64,000 bases of DNA from Paracoccus chinensis (GTDB lineage: Bacteria; Pseudomonadota; Alphaproteobacteria; Rhodobacterales; Rhodobacteraceae), in assembly GCF_900102885.1 (NCBI RefSeq), contig NZ_FNGE01000006.1, positions 1 to 64,000 of the forward strand, in the 5' to 3' direction. A program made the translations under genes and the position numbers. This document shows positions 8,412 through 17,839 of the stretch, piece after piece. Each line of letters begins with the position of its first letter. Within the stretch, counting starts at the first letter, position 1. The notes under the pieces were generated by a model. It made no database searches, was not told where the DNA came from, and saw only the letters and a list, made by a program, of their open reading frames with translations.

Positions 8412-8753
8412 ATGATGAGCCTGATGTCCAACGTCCTCGCCTTTCCCGCGCAGCCTGTCCTGCCGTCGCTGAGCCGTCCCGCCGCGCTGGTCCGCGCGGC
8501 CATTGCCGGCCAGGCGCAGTGGCGGCGCGACCGCGACCTGCGCCGCACCCTGCGCAGCGACAGCCTGCCCGGTCCCGGCCAGGCGCTGGCCCAGCTGCGG
8601 GCCGACGAGGACCGGATGAACGCCGCGCGCCAGGAAGGCGCGGCCGACTACGACCTGCATCAGCACGTCATGCTGATGATCGCGATCCTGGCCGAGTCGC
8701 GTCTGGCGATGGCGCAGCAGGCTCCCGGCCCGCGCCTGCGCGCGATCGGCTGA
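8412..8753 (+). CDS. DUF6477 family protein
   Basis: Small 113-residue protein, mostly helical. It has a conserved LSRPAALVRAA stretch near residue 20, an Arg-rich segment (WRRDRDLRRTLR) and a C-terminal HVMLMIAILAESRL helix. It fits the DUF6477 family of Rhodobacteraceae. It is transcribed away from the DUF6456 gene across a 203-base intergenic region and followed by a clear terminator at 8848-8889. Either ATG at 8412 or the ATG five codons later could start it. Function unknown. Confidence 0.65.
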   Translation: MMSLMSNVLAFPAQPVLPSLSRPAALVRAAIAGQAQWRRDRDLRRTLRSDSLPGPGQALAQLRADEDRMNAARQEGAADYDLHQHVMLMIAILAESRLAMAQQAPGPRLRAIG

Positions 8754-8847
8754 AAGCCCGGCCGATGCAGTCCTTTTAGCCAATTGACGCATGGTGCCTG
8801 CCGCACTAACGTCCGTCGCAATAAGACCGCCGGTCTGACAGGGATGG

Positions 8848-8889
8848 ACGGGGAACGGGGCGAAGGCCGTCGTTCCCCGTTTCGTTTTT
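8848..8889 (+). terminator. Rho-independent terminator
   Basis: ACGGGGAACG (8848-8857) and CGTTCCCCGT (8871-8880) form a perfect 10-bp stem with a 13-base loop, followed by TTCGTTTTT. It ends the DUF6477 transcript. Confidence 0.8.
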
Positions 8890-9002
8890 CCGCAGGTCTG
8901 CAGGCTGGTTGCCGCCTCCTACGCAAAGGTTACGGCGCGCCCGCTGACATGGCGCGGGACGCATGGTAACAGGGCCGCCGCGTACAGCCGAAAGGATCAT
9001 AC

Positions 9003-9779
9003 ATGGCTCGCACCTCTTCTGCCGTTCTGGCAGCCCTGCTCGCGGCCGCGCCGCTGGCCGGCGCCTTCGCGCAGGCGCCTGCCGAACAGACCCCCGCCCC
9101 GGTGACGGCCCCCGCGGCCGAAGGCGCGGCCGCCCCTGCCGAAACTGCGCCGGCTGCCGAGGCCCCCGCACCGGCCGAAGCACCCGCGACCGCCGAGGCC
9201 CCTGCCCCCGCGGCATCGGACACCGCCGCCCCGGCTCAGCCCGCAGGCACGGCCCAGCCCGCAGCCCCGGCGCAGTCCGCAGGCACCGCCCCGGCGCAGA
9301 CCCCGGCTCAGGACCAGGTCGGCAGCTACTACACCAAGTCGACCCACGGCGACTGGCAGCTGCGCTGCCTGCGCACGCAGGACGGCAAGGATCCCTGCGA
9401 GCTTTACCAGCTGCTGCGCGATGACCAGCAGACTCCGGTCGCGGAAATCTCGGTCGTTCCCTTCTCGGGCGAGGCGGCGGCGATCATGAACTTCGTCGCG
9501 CCGCTGGAAACGAACCTCGAGGCCGGCATGGGCCTGCAGATCGACGCCGGCAAGAACAACCGCTATCCCTTCATGGTCTGCGCGCCGATCGGCTGCGTGT
9601 CACGCATCGGGATGTCGCAGGCGGAACTGGACAGCTTCAAGCGCGGGAGCAAGGCCACCGTCTCGCTGCTGCCCTTCGGCGGCACGATGGAGGAAAACCT
9701 TGTCCGGCTGAACGTGTCCCTGTCCGGCTTCACGGCAGGCTTCGACGAGCTGGTGAAGGTGCTGGAAGCGGCGAAATAA
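9003..9779 (+). CDS. Invasion-associated locus B (IalB) family protein
   Basis: Exported protein of 258 residues. A signal peptide (about 1-23, ending AFA) leads into an approximately 75-residue linker made almost only of Ala, Pro, Glu, Thr and Gln, and then a globular IalB-type domain (about 105-258). That domain has four cysteines in two pairs (LRCLR and DPCEL, then MVCAP and IGCVS), as is usual for the family and likely disulfide-bonded in the periplasm. The family was named for a Bartonella invasion factor, but most members are in free-living alphaproteobacteria with unknown roles. It is convergent with degP. Confidence 0.85.
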   Translation: MARTSSAVLAALLAAAPLAGAFAQAPAEQTPAPVTAPAAEGAAAPAETAPAAEAPAPAEAPATAEAPAPAASDTAAPAQPAGTAQPAAPAQSAGTAPAQTPAQDQVGSYYTKSTHGDWQLRCLRTQDGKDPCELYQLLRDDQQTPVAEISVVPFSGEAAAIMNFVAPLETNLEAGMGLQIDAGKNNRYPFMVCAPIGCVSRIGMSQAELDSFKRGSKATVSLLPFGGTMEENLVRLNVSLSGFTAGFDELVKVLEAAK

Positions 9780-9798
9780 GCCAGGCACCGCAAATAAA

Positions 9799-9823
9799 AA
9801 AGAGGCGTCCTAGGGCGCCTCTT
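9799..9823. terminator. Bidirectional terminator between ialB-like gene and degP
   Basis: AAAGAGGCG and CGCCTCTTT form a 9-bp stem around an 8-base loop. An A-run sits on one side and T residues on the other, which suits termination of both convergent genes. Confidence 0.75.
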
Positions 9824-9842
9824 TCGATTCAGAGGGTCGCGA

Positions 9843-11483
9843 TCACTCTTCCAGCGACAGCGCGACGAAGCGCGGCTCTCCCTGGCGGCGGATCAGCACA
9901 AGGACCGACTGCCGGCCAGCCTCGCGCGCCTCGGTGATGCGGGCGTTCAGGTCGTCCAGGCTGGTGACCGGCTGCTGGCCCGCCTCGACGATCAGGTCGC
10001 CCGTCTGCAGCCCCTTGGCCGAGGCGTCGCTGGCGGGATCGACGTCCTGCACCACCAGCCCCGACGTGCCCTCGGGCACCTGCAGCCGCGTGGCCAGTTC
10101 GGGCGTCAGCGGCGCCAGCGTCATTCCGAGCACCTGGCCCGGAGCGCCCGGCTGGCCGCTGCCGTTCTGCTGGCCGGTGCCCTCGGCATCCGCCAGTTCG
10201 CGCCGGCCCAGCGTGACCTTCAGCGTCACGGGCTTGCCGTCACGCAGCACGGTGACGTCCACCGCATTGCCCACCGGCGCGTCCGCCACGCGGCGCACCA
10301 GGTCGCGGGTGTCCTTGACCGGGCCGCCCGCGAAGGCCGTGATGACGTCGCCCGCCTGGATGCCCGCGTCGGCCGCAGGACCCGCCGGAACATCCGTCAC
10401 CATCGCGCCGCCTTCGGTTTCAAGGCCGAGCGATTCGGCAATGTCGGGGCTCACGTCCTGGATCTTGACGCCCAGCCAGCCGCGCCGGGTTTCCCCGAAT
10501 TCCTGCAACTGCTGCACGACGCCCTGCACCACGTTCGAGGCCATCGAGAAGCCGATCCCGATCGAGCCACCGCTGGGCGACAGGATCGCGGTGTTCACGC
10601 CGATGACCTCGCCCTGCAGGTTGAACAGCGGCCCGCCCGAGTTGCCCCGGTTGATCGCCGCGTCCGTCTGGATGAAGTCGTCGTAGGTCCCCGTCAGCGC
10701 CCGGCTTTTCGCCGAGATGATGCCGCTGGTGGCCGAGAAGCCCTGCCCCAGCGGGTTGCCCAGCGCCAGCACCCAATCGCCCACGCGGGCCGCGTCGCTG
10801 TCGCCGAAGCTGACGAAGGGCAGCGGGTTTTCCGCCTCGACCTTCAGCACCGCGATATCGGTCGTCGGGTCGGTCCCGACCAGAGTCGCGGGCAGGCGGG
10901 CACCCGAATAGAACTCGATCTCGATCTCGTCGGCGCCCTCGATCACGTGGTTGTTCGTGACGATCAGCCCGTCCGCCGAGACCACGAAGCCCGACCCCAG
11001 CGCATTCGAGCGCTGCTGCATCTGCGGCCCGCCCGGGCCGCCGAAGGGCGATTCAGGACCGCCGGGGATGCCGAAGTCCCGGAACAGGTCCGAGAAGGGG
11101 CTGCCCGGGGGAAGGCCGGGGAACTGGTTCACCGGGCGCGAGACGATCGCAGTCGTGGTAATGTTCACCACGGCGGGGCTGACCTGCTCGACGATATCGG
11201 CGAAGGTCTGGGGCATGACCGCCGTGGCCGCGGCCACCTGGTCGCCCGCGGGCCGGGTCGGATCGGCGGCCTGGGGCACCTCCCCGGTCGCCGCCTGGCC
11301 GGGGACCGTCGTTGTCTCGGGGGTCTGAGAAGGGGCCGCCTGCGCCGGCTGGACCGGCTGCTGCTGCGCGGGCTCAGGCTGCGTCTGGGCCTGCTGGGCA
11401 TATGCCGGGGCAAGGGCCAGCGACAGCGCCATGACCGACGCCGTCACGCCAAGCCGGGACATGAGCGAGTTGAAGTTCATCAA
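9843..11483 (-). CDS. degP: Periplasmic serine protease DegP/MucD type
   Basis: Do-family HtrA protease that degrades or refolds damaged envelope proteins. The 546-residue protein has a signal peptide (about 1-29), a 60-residue Gln/Pro/Ala-rich linker, and a trypsin-like domain with H179 (TNNHVI), D209 (TTDIAV) and S282 (GNSGGP). Two PDZ domains follow (about 335-425 and 450-540). An insert, PESPFGGPGGPQMQQ, corresponds to the regulatory LA loop. It lies downstream of hflKC on the same strand but behind a terminator, so it is probably transcribed separately. Its position next to HflK/HflC groups envelope quality-control genes. Confidence 0.95.
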   Translation of the reverse strand: MMNFNSLMSRLGVTASVMALSLALAPAYAQQAQTQPEPAQQQPVQPAQAAPSQTPETTTVPGQAATGEVPQAADPTRPAGDQVAAATAVMPQTFADIVEQVSPAVVNITTTAIVSRPVNQFPGLPPGSPFSDLFRDFGIPGGPESPFGGPGGPQMQQRSNALGSGFVVSADGLIVTNNHVIEGADEIEIEFYSGARLPATLVGTDPTTDIAVLKVEAENPLPFVSFGDSDAARVGDWVLALGNPLGQGFSATSGIISAKSRALTGTYDDFIQTDAAINRGNSGGPLFNLQGEVIGVNTAILSPSGGSIGIGFSMASNVVQGVVQQLQEFGETRRGWLGVKIQDVSPDIAESLGLETEGGAMVTDVPAGPAADAGIQAGDVITAFAGGPVKDTRDLVRRVADAPVGNAVDVTVLRDGKPVTLKVTLGRRELADAEGTGQQNGSGQPGAPGQVLGMTLAPLTPELATRLQVPEGTSGLVVQDVDPASDASAKGLQTGDLIVEAGQQPVTSLDDLNARITEAREAGRQSVLVLIRRQGEPRFVALSLEE

Positions 11484-11647
11484 TTATCTCCATGACTTGG
11501 CCGGCAGACGCAGTCCCCGGCCGGCCCCGGGGGCATGCCTCGCATATGTGTCAGCCGTTGCCCGAAGGCAACGCATCTTTGCGTCATCAGGTCGTGAAAA
11601 CCGTTTCGCTCTTGACGAGCTTTCACCACGGTTTCCCCGGCACATGC

Positions 11648-11677
11648 AAAAAGGCGCGACCGCTGGGCCGCGCCTTT
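11648..11677 (-). terminator. Terminator of hflKC
   Basis: On the minus strand AAAGGCGCG and CGCGCCTTT form a 9-bp stem with a 10-base loop, followed by a T-run (complement of A 11648-11652). It lies about 20 bases beyond the hflC stop codon. Confidence 0.75.
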
Positions 11678-11699
11678 CGTCAACTTCCTTGCGCCGGGG

Positions 11700-12971
11700 T
11701 CAGTTCCCGGCGGGCGCCGGTTCCACGGGATCGGCCGGGACAGCGGCGGGCGCCTGCGCTTCCTCGACGGGCGGCTCGGCCAGAACCGCCGCGCCCGTGA
11801 CCGGATCACCGGCCGAAGGCGCCTGCGGAACGCCGGCAGCCGGAGCGACCGCGCCAGCCGACGCGCCCTGATCCCCGGCGGTGGGCGCAGCGGTCGGGGC
11901 TGCGCCGCTTTCGCCATCGACCGCCTCGTCCACGCCGATGATCTCGCTCAGACCCTCGGCAGCGGCGGCGGTCGCCTCGGCCTGGGCCGCGGCAGCGGCG
12001 GCCTGCGCGGCGGCTTCCTCGGCCACCTCGCTGATCGAGGGTGCCTCGGGCGGCACGGCGGCGGCGACCTCGGGCGGCACGGCGGTCGGGTTCACCCCAG
12101 TGTCCGAGCCGGTGCCCAGATAGGCGAAGAACTCGCCCGTCGGGTTGATCACGATCGAGCTGTTGCCCTGCTGCAGCGCCCGCTCATAGGCGGTCATCGA
12201 GCGGGTGAAGGCAAAGAACTCGGGGTCGCGGCCGAAAGCCTCGGCATAGATGGCGTTGCGCTGCGCATCGGCCTCGCCGCGCACGATCTCGGCCTTGCGG
12301 CGAGCATCCGAGGTCAGTTCCACCACGGTCCGGTCGGCGGTGGCGCGGACGCGCTGCGCGGCCTCGCCGCCGCGGGCGATCTCGTCGGCGGCCTCGCGCT
12401 CCCGTTCCGCCCGCATCCGGGCGTAGGTCGCGGCGAGGTTCTGTTCCGGCAAGTCGGTACGGGTCAGGCGCACGTCAATGATCTGGATGCCAAGGGCATC
12501 CGCCTCGTTCCGGGCCGCGTCGCGGATCTGCGCCATCAGCGCGGTCCGGTCGTTCGACAGCACCGTGGTCGAGGGGACCGCGCCAAGCACGCCGCGGATG
12601 GCGTTGGTCATGATCCCGCCCAGGCGCTGCTGGGCGAAGTCGATCCCGCCCTCGCCCACGGCGCGGCGGAAGGTGACGGCATCGGCGATCTGCCAGCGCG
12701 CGAAGGCGTCCACCACGAGGCGGCGGTCGTCCAGCGGGGTGACCTCCATCGGCTCGGTCTGCAGGCCGAGGATGCGCGCATCATAGCGCACCACGCGGTC
12801 GATGATCGGCAGCTTGAGGCCGAGGCCCGGCTCCTCGCGGACGGTCACGACCTCACCGAAGCGCAGCACCAGCGCCTTTTCGCGCACGTCCACGATATAG
12901 ACAGAGGCCATGATCGCGACCGCAAGAACGACGACCAGCGGCAGGGCCAGGATTGAAAGGGTACGGCGCAT
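11700..12971 (-). CDS. hflC: Protease modulator HflC with long Ala-rich tail
   Basis: SPFH/band 7 membrane protein that assembles with HflK around the FtsH protease and limits its activity. An N-terminal membrane anchor (about 7-27) is followed by the band 7 domain (about 25-190, EKALVLRFGEV), a coiled region with ARMRAEREREA, and the conserved region around FAFTRSMTAYERAL. The product is 423 residues against roughly 290-330 in most members. The extra C-terminus, about 120 residues, is Ala/Pro/Glu-rich and low in complexity. Its ATG overlaps the hflK stop as ATGA, so the two are translationally coupled. The tail would be on the periplasmic side. Confidence 0.93.
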   Translation of the reverse strand: MRRTLSILALPLVVVLAVAIMASVYIVDVREKALVLRFGEVVTVREEPGLGLKLPIIDRVVRYDARILGLQTEPMEVTPLDDRRLVVDAFARWQIADAVTFRRAVGEGGIDFAQQRLGGIMTNAIRGVLGAVPSTTVLSNDRTALMAQIRDAARNEADALGIQIIDVRLTRTDLPEQNLAATYARMRAEREREAADEIARGGEAAQRVRATADRTVVELTSDARRKAEIVRGEADAQRNAIYAEAFGRDPEFFAFTRSMTAYERALQQGNSSIVINPTGEFFAYLGTGSDTGVNPTAVPPEVAAAVPPEAPSISEVAEEAAAQAAAAAAQAEATAAAAEGLSEIIGVDEAVDGESGAAPTAAPTAGDQGASAGAVAPAAGVPQAPSAGDPVTGAAVLAEPPVEEAQAPAAVPADPVEPAPAGN

Positions 12972-14227
12972 CAGTTGGTCCCCGTCTGCGGAGTCGTCGT
13001 GGTCGGCGTGGCGGTTCCGGCGCTGCCGGCCCCTGCGTTCGCGCCGGTGCGCGGCGCGGGGGTGCTGTTCAGCTGGTTCAGCGGCAGATAGGGCACCACG
13101 CCCTGCCCGGCCTCGCCGTCGATCAGCACCTTGTCCACATTGCCCAGCACCCGCTCCATCGTTTCCAGATACATCCGGCGGCGGGTCACGTCGGGCGCCT
13201 TGACGTATTCGTCATAAACCGAGTTGAAGCGCGCGGCCTCACCCTGGGCGCTGTTGACGGCCTGGGCGCGATAGGCCTCGGCCTGCTCGACCAGCGCGGC
13301 GGCCTCGCCTCGAGCGGCGGCCAGGACGCGGTTCGCATAGGCGTCGGCCTCTTTTTCAAGCCTGTCGCGTTCCTGCTGGGCGGCCTGCACCTCGCGGAAG
13401 CTGTCGATCACCTCGGCGGGCGGATCGGCGCGGCCCAGGTTCACCCGCACCACGTTGATGCCGGCCTGATAGCTGTCCAGCGTCGCCTGGATCGCCTGTT
13501 CCAGGTCGGTGGCGATCACGCCTCGGTCGCGGTTCAGGATCGGCGCCAGTTCGGTCCGCGCCACGATGTCGCGCATGGCGCTTTCGGCGACGGCACGGAT
13601 CGTGCCTTCGGGGTCAGCGAGGTTGAACAGGAATTGTTCCGGGTTCGAGACGTTCCAGACGACCTGATAGGTCAGATCCACGATGTTCTGGTCGCGGGTC
13701 AGCATCAGCCCGCTGTCCATCGGGTCGCGGCCGGTGCCGATGTCGATGGTCCGTTCGCGCGTCACGCCGATGATCTGGTAGGTGACGAAAGGCCAGGGCG
13801 CGAAGTTCAGACCGTCGTCGCGCACGGCATAGGGCTGGCCGAACAGCAGCTCGACCGATTTTTCTGACGTGTCCACCTGGTAGATGCTGGCGAAAGCCCA
13901 GAGCGCCACCGCGCCCAGCGCGAAGATGCCCCACTTGCCGCGGTCCATCCGGGGAAGCTCGCGGCGCGGACCCCTTGGCCCGCCGGTGCGGCGCGCGCCG
14001 TCGTCGCGCCCGCCCATCAGGACCCGCAACCGGTCCTGACCCTTGCGCATCAGTTCCTCGATCTCGGGGATCTGATCGGGCCGCTTGCCGCCAGGCGGCG
14101 GCTGCCCGGGTCCCTGCTGCCCCCAGGGACGTTGGGGTTCACCCCGTTCGGGTCTCGGCGCTTGCGGGCGTGGTGGCCGTTCGTCGTCCCCGCCGTTGCC
14201 GCCGCCCCAGGGTCCCTGTTGTGCCAT
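12971..14227 (-). CDS. hflK: FtsH protease modulator HflK
   Basis: Partner of HflC in the periplasmic cage around FtsH. The 418-residue protein starts with an Arg/Pro/Gly-rich cytoplasmic stretch (GPWGGGNGG and onward, about 1-90), then one membrane segment (about 100-120), the band 7 domain (EKSVELLFGQPYAV onward) and a coiled region rich in AEAYR-type repeats. The C-terminus is Thr/Pro-rich (TPTTTTPQTGTN). I start at the ATG at 14227, preceded by AAAGG; an extension to 14251 adds eight unrelated residues. First gene of the hflKC operon. Confidence 0.95.
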   Translation of the reverse strand: MAQQGPWGGGNGGDDERPPRPQAPRPERGEPQRPWGQQGPGQPPPGGKRPDQIPEIEELMRKGQDRLRVLMGGRDDGARRTGGPRGPRRELPRMDRGKWGIFALGAVALWAFASIYQVDTSEKSVELLFGQPYAVRDDGLNFAPWPFVTYQIIGVTRERTIDIGTGRDPMDSGLMLTRDQNIVDLTYQVVWNVSNPEQFLFNLADPEGTIRAVAESAMRDIVARTELAPILNRDRGVIATDLEQAIQATLDSYQAGINVVRVNLGRADPPAEVIDSFREVQAAQQERDRLEKEADAYANRVLAAARGEAAALVEQAEAYRAQAVNSAQGEAARFNSVYDEYVKAPDVTRRRMYLETMERVLGNVDKVLIDGEAGQGVVPYLPLNQLNSTPAPRTGANAGAGSAGTATPTTTTPQTGTN

Positions 14228-14328
14228 TCGTAAGCCTTTCGTCCAATTCAAAGCCTTAACTAAGGACCATGCCGGTCACGACAAGGCCTTGCGACCCGCA
14301 CCTTCGCGTATGTGACCGCCCTTGGCGA

Positions 14329-15708
14329 TCACGCCGTCGCACCTCCTGCCCGCCGCACCGGCATCCGCATCGTCACCAGCTCTTCGGCAAGGGTCGGATG
14401 GACGGCGATGGCCGCGTCGAACTGTTCCTTGGTCGCGCCCATGCCGATGGCCACGGCGGCCAGCTGGATCATCTCTCCCGCCTCGGGGGCGAAGATGTGG
14501 CAGCCCAGCACCCGCCGCGTCACGTCATCCACCACCAGCTTCATCATCGCCCGCAGGTCCGATCCCGCGAAAAGCGACCGCATGGGCCGGAACAGCGCCT
14601 CGTAGACCTCGATCGGCCCCTGCTCGGCCGCCGCTTCCTCGGTCAGTCCGATCGAGGCCAGTTCGTGCGGCCGGACATAGACGGCGGCGCCGACAAGATC
14701 GTGGCAGACCTTGCGGGGCTGCGCGCCGAAGACGGTATCGGCGAAGGAATGGCCTTCGCGGATCGCGACGGGGGTCAGGTTCATCCGGTCGGTGACGTCA
14801 CCCACGGCGAAGATCGAGGGCACGGCCGTCTGCGACCATTCGTCCACGACGATCTCGCCGCGCCGGCCCAGCCTGACGCCGGTGTTTTCCAGCCCCAGCC
14901 CCTTGATATAAGGCGAGCGACCGGTGGCGAAGAGAACGGCGTCGTGATGCTCGACCGCGCCATCCTCGTAGGTGACGCGGATGCCCTGGGCATCGCGGTC
15001 CAGCCGCGCGGGGTTCGCGTTCAGGCGCAGGGTGACGCCGATATGTTCCAGCTGGTGGGTGACGAGCGTGCGACCGCCCTCGTCGAAGCCGCGCAGCAGC
15101 TTGCCGCCGCGATAGGCGAGCGTCGTGTCCGCGCCGAGGCCCTTGAGGATCGTCGCGAACTCGCAGGCGATGAAGCCGCCGCCGACCAGAAGGATGCGGC
15201 GCGGCATCTCCTCCATGGTGAACAGGTCGTCCGAGACCATGCCCAGCTCCTCGCCGGGGATGCCCGGCAGGGTGGGACGGCCGCCGACCGCGATCAGGAT
15301 GTGCTTCGCGGTGACCTGCCGCCCGTCGGCCAGCGCGACCGTGTGGTGATCGACCAGCGTGGCGCGGCAGTCGTGGACCTCGACCCCCGCCGCCAGCAGA
15401 CCGCTGCGGTAGGCGCCTTCAAGGCGCGACAGTTCGGCGTGCAGCTTCTCGCGGAAGGCGGGCCAGTCGAAGCGGCCCGCCTCGGCACCCACCCAGCCGT
15501 AGCCGCGGGATTCCTCGGCGGCCGCAGGGGCCTGCGAGGCGAAGACCATCAGCTTCTTGGGCACGCAGCCCCGGATGACACAGGTGCCGCCCATGCGGCT
15601 TTCCTCGGCCAGCGCCACTTTCGCGCCATGCTGGCCCGCCGCGATGCGCGCCGCGCGCACCCCGCCCGAGCCGCCGCCGATGACGAAGAGGTCGTAATCG
15701 AAGCTCAC
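14329..15708 (-). CDS. gor: Glutathione-disulfide reductase
   Basis: FAD-dependent NADPH:glutathione reductase keeping cytoplasmic glutathione reduced. It has the FAD-binding GGGSGG at residues 11-16, redox-active C43 and C48 in GGTCVIRGCVPKK, an NAD(P)-binding GGGFIACEF near residue 180 and the C-terminal HPTLAEE with the catalytic His-Glu pair. The CVIRGC spacing and sequence are typical of the alphaproteobacterial and plant class. The start is a GTG at 15708 whose GTGA overlaps the rpiA stop codon; the open frame further upstream reads through rpiA and is not real. Cotranscribed with rpiA. Confidence 0.95.
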   Translation of the reverse strand: MSFDYDLFVIGGGSGGVRAARIAAGQHGAKVALAEESRMGGTCVIRGCVPKKLMVFASQAPAAAEESRGYGWVGAEAGRFDWPAFREKLHAELSRLEGAYRSGLLAAGVEVHDCRATLVDHHTVALADGRQVTAKHILIAVGGRPTLPGIPGEELGMVSDDLFTMEEMPRRILLVGGGFIACEFATILKGLGADTTLAYRGGKLLRGFDEGGRTLVTHQLEHIGVTLRLNANPARLDRDAQGIRVTYEDGAVEHHDAVLFATGRSPYIKGLGLENTGVRLGRRGEIVVDEWSQTAVPSIFAVGDVTDRMNLTPVAIREGHSFADTVFGAQPRKVCHDLVGAAVYVRPHELASIGLTEEAAAEQGPIEVYEALFRPMRSLFAGSDLRAMMKLVVDDVTRRVLGCHIFAPEAGEMIQLAAVAIGMGATKEQFDAAIAVHPTLAEELVTMRMPVRRAGGATA

Positions 15709-16433
15709 GCCGTCACCTCGGGCTTGGTCATCTCGATCACCGAGCCATCCGGCGCCCCCACCAGCGCCAGGTCGCACATGCCGAGGAACAACCCATGTTC
15801 CACGACGCCCGGGATCGCGTGCAGCCCCGAGGAGATCGCGCTGCAATCCGTGATCACGTCCAGCGACAAGTCGAGGATCAGGTTGTCCTCGTCCGTGCGG
15901 AAGAGGCGCCCGTCGCGCTGGCGCGGCAGGATCGGGCGATGCGTCAGGTCAAGCGAGTCGAGCAGACGGCGGATATGGGTGATAGTGGTTTCCACGCCGA
16001 AGGGGATCACCTCGACCGGCAGGTGAAAGGCGCCCAGCGTCTCGACCACCTTGGTCGGGTCAGCGATCACCACCATCCGGTCGGACGCGGCGGCCACGAT
16101 CTTTTCGCGCAGATGCGCCCCGCCGCCGCCCTTGATGAGGTTCAGGTCGGGGTCGATCTCGTCCGCGCCGTCCAGCGTCAGGTCCAGCCATCCGATCTCG
16201 TCCAGCTCCTCGATCTGGATGCCGAGCTGGCCCGCCAGGTCGCAGGTCGCGCGGCTGGTCGCGGCGCAGCGCAGGCGCAGCCCCTCGGCCCTGATCCGCT
16301 CGGCCAGCCGATGAACCATGAAGACGGCAGTCGAACCGGTGCCAAGGCCAAGCCGCATCCCGTCCTGCACCAGCGCGACCCCGGCACGCGCGGCGGCATC
16401 CTTGGCAAGGTCGCTGGGGGAAAGATCGGTCAT
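15705..16433 (-). CDS. rpiA: Ribose-5-phosphate isomerase A
   Basis: Interconverts ribose 5-phosphate and ribulose 5-phosphate in the pentose phosphate pathway. The 242-residue protein has the phosphate loop LGLGTGSTA (about 28-36), DGADEID (about 90-96) and the catalytic stretch [12 protein letters not shown] (about 102-113). Starts at ATG 16433. The stop overlaps the gor start by four bases, coupling a producer of precursors for the NADPH-generating pathway to an NADPH-using reductase. Confidence 0.96.
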   Translation of the reverse strand: MTDLSPSDLAKDAAARAGVALVQDGMRLGLGTGSTAVFMVHRLAERIRAEGLRLRCAATSRATCDLAGQLGIQIEELDEIGWLDLTLDGADEIDPDLNLIKGGGGAHLREKIVAAASDRMVVIADPTKVVETLGAFHLPVEVIPFGVETTITHIRRLLDSLDLTHRPILPRQRDGRLFRTDEDNLILDLSLDVITDCSAISSGLHAIPGVVEHGLFLGMCDLALVGAPDGSVIEMTKPEVTA

Positions 16434-16501
16434 CGGCGGCTCCTGTCGCTTGGCGCGGTGTTGCCACGGGATATAGCCGCGATGGACCCCGGGCGCGAGG
16501 G

Positions 16502-16552
16502 GGCGGAGGTTTGGAGGGCTCCGCCGCCGGACCGGGGGTTTCACACCCCCGG
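16502..16552. repeat. Paired perfect hairpins, REP-like intergenic element
   Basis: GGCGGAG (16502-16508) pairs with CTCCGCC (16519-16525). Seven bases later, CCGGGGGT (16532-16539) pairs with ACCCCCGG (16545-16552). The following GTGGGATATTTGGGCGAAG resembles the tail of GC-rich intergenic repeats I associate with Rhodobacteraceae. No gene is found in 16434-16657. The second hairpin lacks a T-run, so a simple terminator is less likely. Confidence 0.45.
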
Positions 16553-16657
16553 AGCCCCCGTGGGATATTTGGGCGAAGAAGAAATACCGAGGTTTCGAAA
16601 GCGAGCCGCCACGTCTCATGCTGGCCTAAGCCCATCAGCCGCGCTAATCGGCAGGGC

Positions 16658-17839
16658 ATGAGTTCCGACCGCGCGCCCCGCCCCGCCCTGCCCCGCGACC
16701 GCATCGCCGTGCTGATCACCGCCGCAGGGCGTGGCACGCGGATGGGCGGCGAGATGCCCAAGCAGTGGCTTCCGCTGTCCGGCCGCAGCGTGCTGGCGCG
16801 CAGCATCGACGCCTTCGCGGGCTTGGGCCGGATCGTCGTCACCGTCCACCCCGACGACATGGACCATGCCATCGGGGAACTCGGCGGGCGCATCACGCTG
16901 GTCGCGGGCGGCGCCACGCGGTCGGACAGCGTGCGCGCGGGACTCGAGGTGCTGGAGGGCTCGGGCATCACCCATGTCCTGATCCACGACGGCGCGCGTC
17001 CGCTGGTCTCGGCCTCCACCATCGGCGCGGTGGTGGAGGCGCTGGCGGAAGGGGCCGAGGCCGCCGCGCCGGGGATCGCGGTCACGGATGCGCTGTGGCG
17101 CGGGGCCGAGAATGTCGTCACCGGCTTTGCCGACCGCGCCGGGCTTTACCGGGCACAGACGCCGCAGGGCTTTTCGCTGCCCACGATACTTGCCGCGCAC
17201 CGGGCCGCCGCCGAGGCCGCGCCCGACGACGTGGAACTTGTGCAGCGGCAGGGGCTTGCCGTCCGCATCGTTCCGGGGGACGAAGACAACCTCAAGATCA
17301 CATGGCCCGGCGACCTGGAACGGGCCGGGCGGATATTGCGGATGCGGGGGACTGACATGGATGTGCGGCTTGGCAATGGTTACGACGTCCACGCCTTCGG
17401 GCCGGGTGACCATGTCTGGCTGTGCGGCGTGCAGGTGGCCCATGACAAGGGCCTCGTCGGCCATTCCGACGCCGATGTGGGGATGCACGCGCTGACGGAC
17501 GCCATCTATGGCGCGCTGGCACAGGGCGACATCGGACGGCACTTCCCGCCCTCGGACCCGCAGTGGAAGGGCGCGGCCAGCGAGATCTTCCTGCGCCACG
17601 CCGCCGAGCTTGCGCGGTCCATGGGCTATCGCCTGGGCAATGCCGACGTGACGCTGGTCTGCGAGCGGCCGAAGATCGGCCCCCATGCCGACGCCATGCA
17701 GGCGCGGCTGGCCGAGATCATGGGCGTCGAGCCCGAGCGCGTCAGCGTCAAGGCCACCACCTCGGAACGGCTGGGCTTCACGGGCCGCGAAGAAGGCATC
17801 GCCTCGATCGCCACCGCCACCCTGATCCGCGAGGCATGA
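16658..17839 (+). CDS. ispDF: Bifunctional IspD/IspF enzyme
   Basis: Fusion of 2-C-methyl-D-erythritol 4-phosphate cytidylyltransferase (IspD, about 1-225) and 2-C-methyl-D-erythritol 2,4-cyclodiphosphate synthase (IspF, about 230-393) of the MEP isoprenoid pathway. The IspD part has [15 protein letters not shown] near residue 22 and HDGARPLV. The IspF part has the metal-binding [24 protein letters not shown] and the [14 protein letters not shown] end motif. The fusion is common in alphaproteobacteria. The ATG at 16658 follows GGCAGGGC. The stop overlaps the pgpA start. Confidence 0.97.
   Translation: MSSDRAPRPALPRDRIAVLITAAGRGTRMGGEMPKQWLPLSGRSVLARSIDAFAGLGRIVVTVHPDDMDHAIGELGGRITLVAGGATRSDSVRAGLEVLEGSGITHVLIHDGARPLVSASTIGAVVEALAEGAEAAAPGIAVTDALWRGAENVVTGFADRAGLYRAQTPQGFSLPTILAAHRAAAEAAPDDVELVQRQGLAVRIVPGDEDNLKITWPGDLERAGRILRMRGTDMDVRLGNGYDVHAFGPGDHVWLCGVQVAHDKGLVGHSDADVGMHALTDAIYGALAQGDIGRHFPPSDPQWKGAASEIFLRHAAELARSMGYRLGNADVTLVCERPKIGPHADAMQARLAEIMGVEPERVSVKATTSERLGFTGREEGIASIATATLIREA

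Noticed and set aside
16530..16560. Second hairpin of the rpiA/ispDF interval as a simple terminator
   Set aside because: There is no T-run after the stem on either strand, and two adjacent stems fit a repeat element better.
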